Below are positions 5,880-6,989 of a DNA stretch of 6,989 nucleotides, piece after piece. The DNA is from Clostridia bacterium (lineage in GTDB: Bacteria > Bacillota > Clostridia > Christensenellales > Borkfalkiaceae). Numbering within the stretch: position 1 is the first letter of the stretch; each line of letters starts with the position of its first letter. A program made the position numbers and the translations under genes. The stretch covers positions 1-6,989 of the forward strand of contig JAIEAS010000279.1 of the NCBI GenBank assembly GCA_029071285.1, given 5' to 3'. The notes below the pieces were generated by a model. It saw nothing but the letters and a program-made list of their open reading frames with translations, made no database searches and was not told the DNA's origin.

Positions 5880-5961
5880 ATTTCAAGTTTGATTAGCGAT
5901 TAGTTAATCAGTTAATCAAGTACGGCAGTAATTAAGATACGCCGCAAAGCCAAAGGCTTTA
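5880..5961. other. rplL 3' untranslated region with GATTA/TAATC inverted repeats
   Basis: This short stretch between the rplL stop codon and the operon terminator has no gene. It contains TTGATTA (5889-5895) and TAATCAA (5913-5919) as an inverted repeat around further GATTA/TTAATC copies. A small AAAGCC/GGCTTT hairpin (5946-5960) directly follows the stop codon; it has no T run after it. Confidence 0.6.
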
Positions 5962-6339
5962 TTACTCAAGAACTGCGGTAGCGCCTGCTGCTTTAAGGTC
6001 AGCAAGAATCTTTTCAGCCTCTTCCTTAGCAACGTTCTCTTTAAGCACGCCGCCCTTTTCAACTGCGGTCTTAGCTTCAACAAGTCCAAGTCCGGTGAAT
6101 GCGCGAACGACTTTGATAACGTCGATTTTCTTCTCGCCTGCGTCTTTAAGAACAACGTTGAACTCGGTCTTTTCTTCAGCTGCTGCTGCGGGAGCTGCGC
6201 CTGCTGCGGGAGCTGCCGCTACTGCTACGGGAGCAGCTGCGCTTACGCCGAATTCTTCTTCAAGTGCTTTTACGAGCTCGTTGAGCTCAAGCACGGTCAT
6301 ATTCTTTACTTCTTCGATAAATTTCTTTACGTCTGCCAT
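5962..6339 (-). CDS. rplL: 50S ribosomal protein L7/L12
   Basis: This 125-residue protein is the mobile stalk subunit of the large ribosomal subunit. It binds as dimers to the C-terminal helix of L10 and recruits and stimulates the translational GTPases EF-Tu, EF-G and IF2. Seen: an N-terminal dimerisation domain (about 1-32, with [19 protein letters not shown]), an Ala/Pro hinge (about 33-55), and the C-terminal factor-binding domain with [20 protein letters not shown] and [19 protein letters not shown]. Length and domain order are normal. The start is ATG with GGAG 10 nt upstream, a rather long spacing after a very A-rich leader. rplJ lies 85 bp upstream on the same strand and a terminator follows downstream, so this is the last gene of its operon. 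Confidence 0.98.
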   Translation of the reverse strand: MADVKKFIEEVKNMTVLELNELVKALEEEFGVSAAAPVAVAAAPAAGAAPAAAAEEKTEFNVVLKDAGEKKIDVIKVVRAFTGLGLVEAKTAVEKGGVLKENVAKEEAEKILADLKAAGATAVLE

Positions 6340-6424
6340 TTTTATTAATCTCCATTTAATTTATATTTTTTATTTTTTTTGTTTGCGCTGTCAGGGCACG
6401 CGCCCGCCCGTTTGATTTTTTTGT
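6340..6424 (-). promoter_or_regulatory. rplJ-rplL intergenic spacer with GC hairpin and A-rich rplL leader
   Basis: The 85-nt spacer reads on the minus strand as a GC-rich part, able to form GGGC/GCCC (6394-6397 with 6402-6405), then a very A-rich, probably unstructured run, then GGAG (6351-6354) 10 nt before the rplL ATG. No T run follows the hairpin on the minus strand, so it is not a terminator for rplJ. An unstructured A-rich leader could help rplL be translated at the several-fold excess over L10 that the stalk needs, or the hairpin could mark an mRNA processing site. Both are inferences. Confidence 0.45.
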
Positions 6425-6961
6425 TTACGCCTTGGTTTTTGCAACCGCGCTCAGCACGCGTACGATACCCGCCTGCAGGTTGTTAAGCACACCGGCGAAG
6501 TTCGCCAAAGGCGCCTGCATTGAGCCGAGCATTTTTGCAACGAGTTCTTCCCTCGAAGGCATGCTTGCAAGAGCTTTCGCTCCGTTCTTGTCCACGTACG
6601 CCTTATCGACGAACGCACTCTTTAAAACGATTTTGCCTTCTAAATCCTTTGCCGCGTTGACCATAAGCTTCGCTGCGCCTGTTTCGTCCGCGCCGAAGGT
6701 AACCGCCGTGGGGCCGTTGAGGTCTTCGTCAAAATCTTTGTAGCCTAAATCGTTGAAAGCCTTTCTGACGAGAGTGTTTTTGTAAACCTTGTACTCGCAG
6801 TTAGCCTGCTTGCACTTGTTACGAAGTTCGGAAACTTCGGCAACGGTGAGCTTGTTGTAATCAACGAGAACAACCGATTTTGCCGCCTTAATTTTTTCGG
6901 TAATTTCCTGAACGACGACTTTTTTAGCTTCAAAATTAGCCGACTTTCTCTCTTCTGACAA
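6425..6961 (-). CDS. rplJ: 50S ribosomal protein L10 (TTG start)
   Basis: This 178-residue protein anchors the L7/L12 dimers to the ribosome through its C-terminal helix and binds 23S rRNA with its N-terminal part. As known for the family, it can repress its own operon by binding the mRNA leader, which would lie beyond the right edge here. Seen: KKVVVQEITEKIKAAKSVVL, VDYNKLTVAEVSELRNKCK and YKVYKNTLVRKAF, typical of the N-terminal domain, then NGPTAVTFG, SAFVDKAYVD and the closing PLANFAGVLNNLQAGIVRVL helix. Length is normal. The start codon is TTG, supported by AAAGGAGG 6 nt upstream and by the N-terminus. The only nearby upstream ATG (6984-6986) is out of frame, and the next in-frame ATG is far inside the protein. 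Confidence 0.98.
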   Translation of the reverse strand: MSEERKSANFEAKKVVVQEITEKIKAAKSVVLVDYNKLTVAEVSELRNKCKQANCEYKVYKNTLVRKAFNDLGYKDFDEDLNGPTAVTFGADETGAAKLMVNAAKDLEGKIVLKSAFVDKAYVDKNGAKALASMPSREELVAKMLGSMQAPLANFAGVLNNLQAGIVRVLSAVAKTKA

Positions 6962-6967
6962 TTTGTT

Positions 6968-6975
6968 CCTCCTTT
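6968..6975 (-). promoter_or_regulatory. Strong ribosome binding site of rplJ
   Basis: AAAGGAGG on the minus strand lies 6 nt before the TTG codon at 6959-6961. It decides in favour of this non-ATG start. The strong match to the 16S rRNA 3' end may compensate for the weaker start codon. Confidence 0.85.
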
Positions 6976-6989
6976 CCGCTATCCATTGC

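Noticed and set aside
5946..5960. AAAGCC/GGCTTT hairpin after the rplL stop as a terminator
   Set aside because: The stem is short and is followed on the minus strand by TTGCGG and not a T run; the strong terminator at 5844-5879 serves the operon.
5916..6155. Open frame overlapping the 3' half of rplL in another frame
   Set aside because: It is a shadow of a clearly recognised ribosomal protein gene and has no ribosome binding site or domain of its own.

Overview
The window looks like chromosome of an uncultured, Clostridia-like member of the Bacillota. Two ordinary ribosomal stalk genes (rplJ, rplL) have AGGAGG-type ribosome binding sites, the intergenic DNA carries TTGAAA/TATAAT promoters, and there is one very large surface protein of a kind frequent in gut Clostridia. 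A placement near Christensenellales is only a guess. All three supported genes lie on the minus strand, so transcription runs from right to left.

Right end (about 5844-6989): rplJ (L10, TTG start) and rplL (L7/L12) form the end of a ribosomal protein operon that closes with a strong 14-bp-stem terminator. The usual next gene, rpoB, does not follow.

Middle (about 5578-5834): non-coding DNA made of palindromic interspersed repeats, including a 119-bp MITE/REP-like element with nested perfect inverted repeats. A further arm of a similar family sits at the left edge (1-24), so the surface gene lies between repeats.

Regulatory block (about 5153-5545): an unusually elaborate control region for the surface gene. 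It has two tandem sigma-A-type promoters, a 20-bp perfect palindrome matching the NrdR-box consensus and overlapping the distal -10 element, and a degenerate second box 32 bp away. These are followed by a leader of about 280 nt with several hairpins that ends in an intrinsic terminator only a few bases before the ribosome binding site. An upstream copy of the terminator's 5' arm could form an antiterminator. I do not recognise this leader as a known riboswitch class; it is the best candidate for something undescribed.

Left (51-5152): a 1682-residue predicted type I membrane protein. It has a signal peptide, an N-terminal DUF6273-like domain, about eight Ig/MBG-like modules, one transmembrane helix, and a 311-residue cytoplasmic tail of coiled coil, Q/P-rich linker and a second repeated coiled coil. 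It ends at a strong terminator. The likely picture is a regulated surface adhesin or sensor with a large intracellular segment, inserted next to, but transcribed separately from, the ribosomal protein operon.
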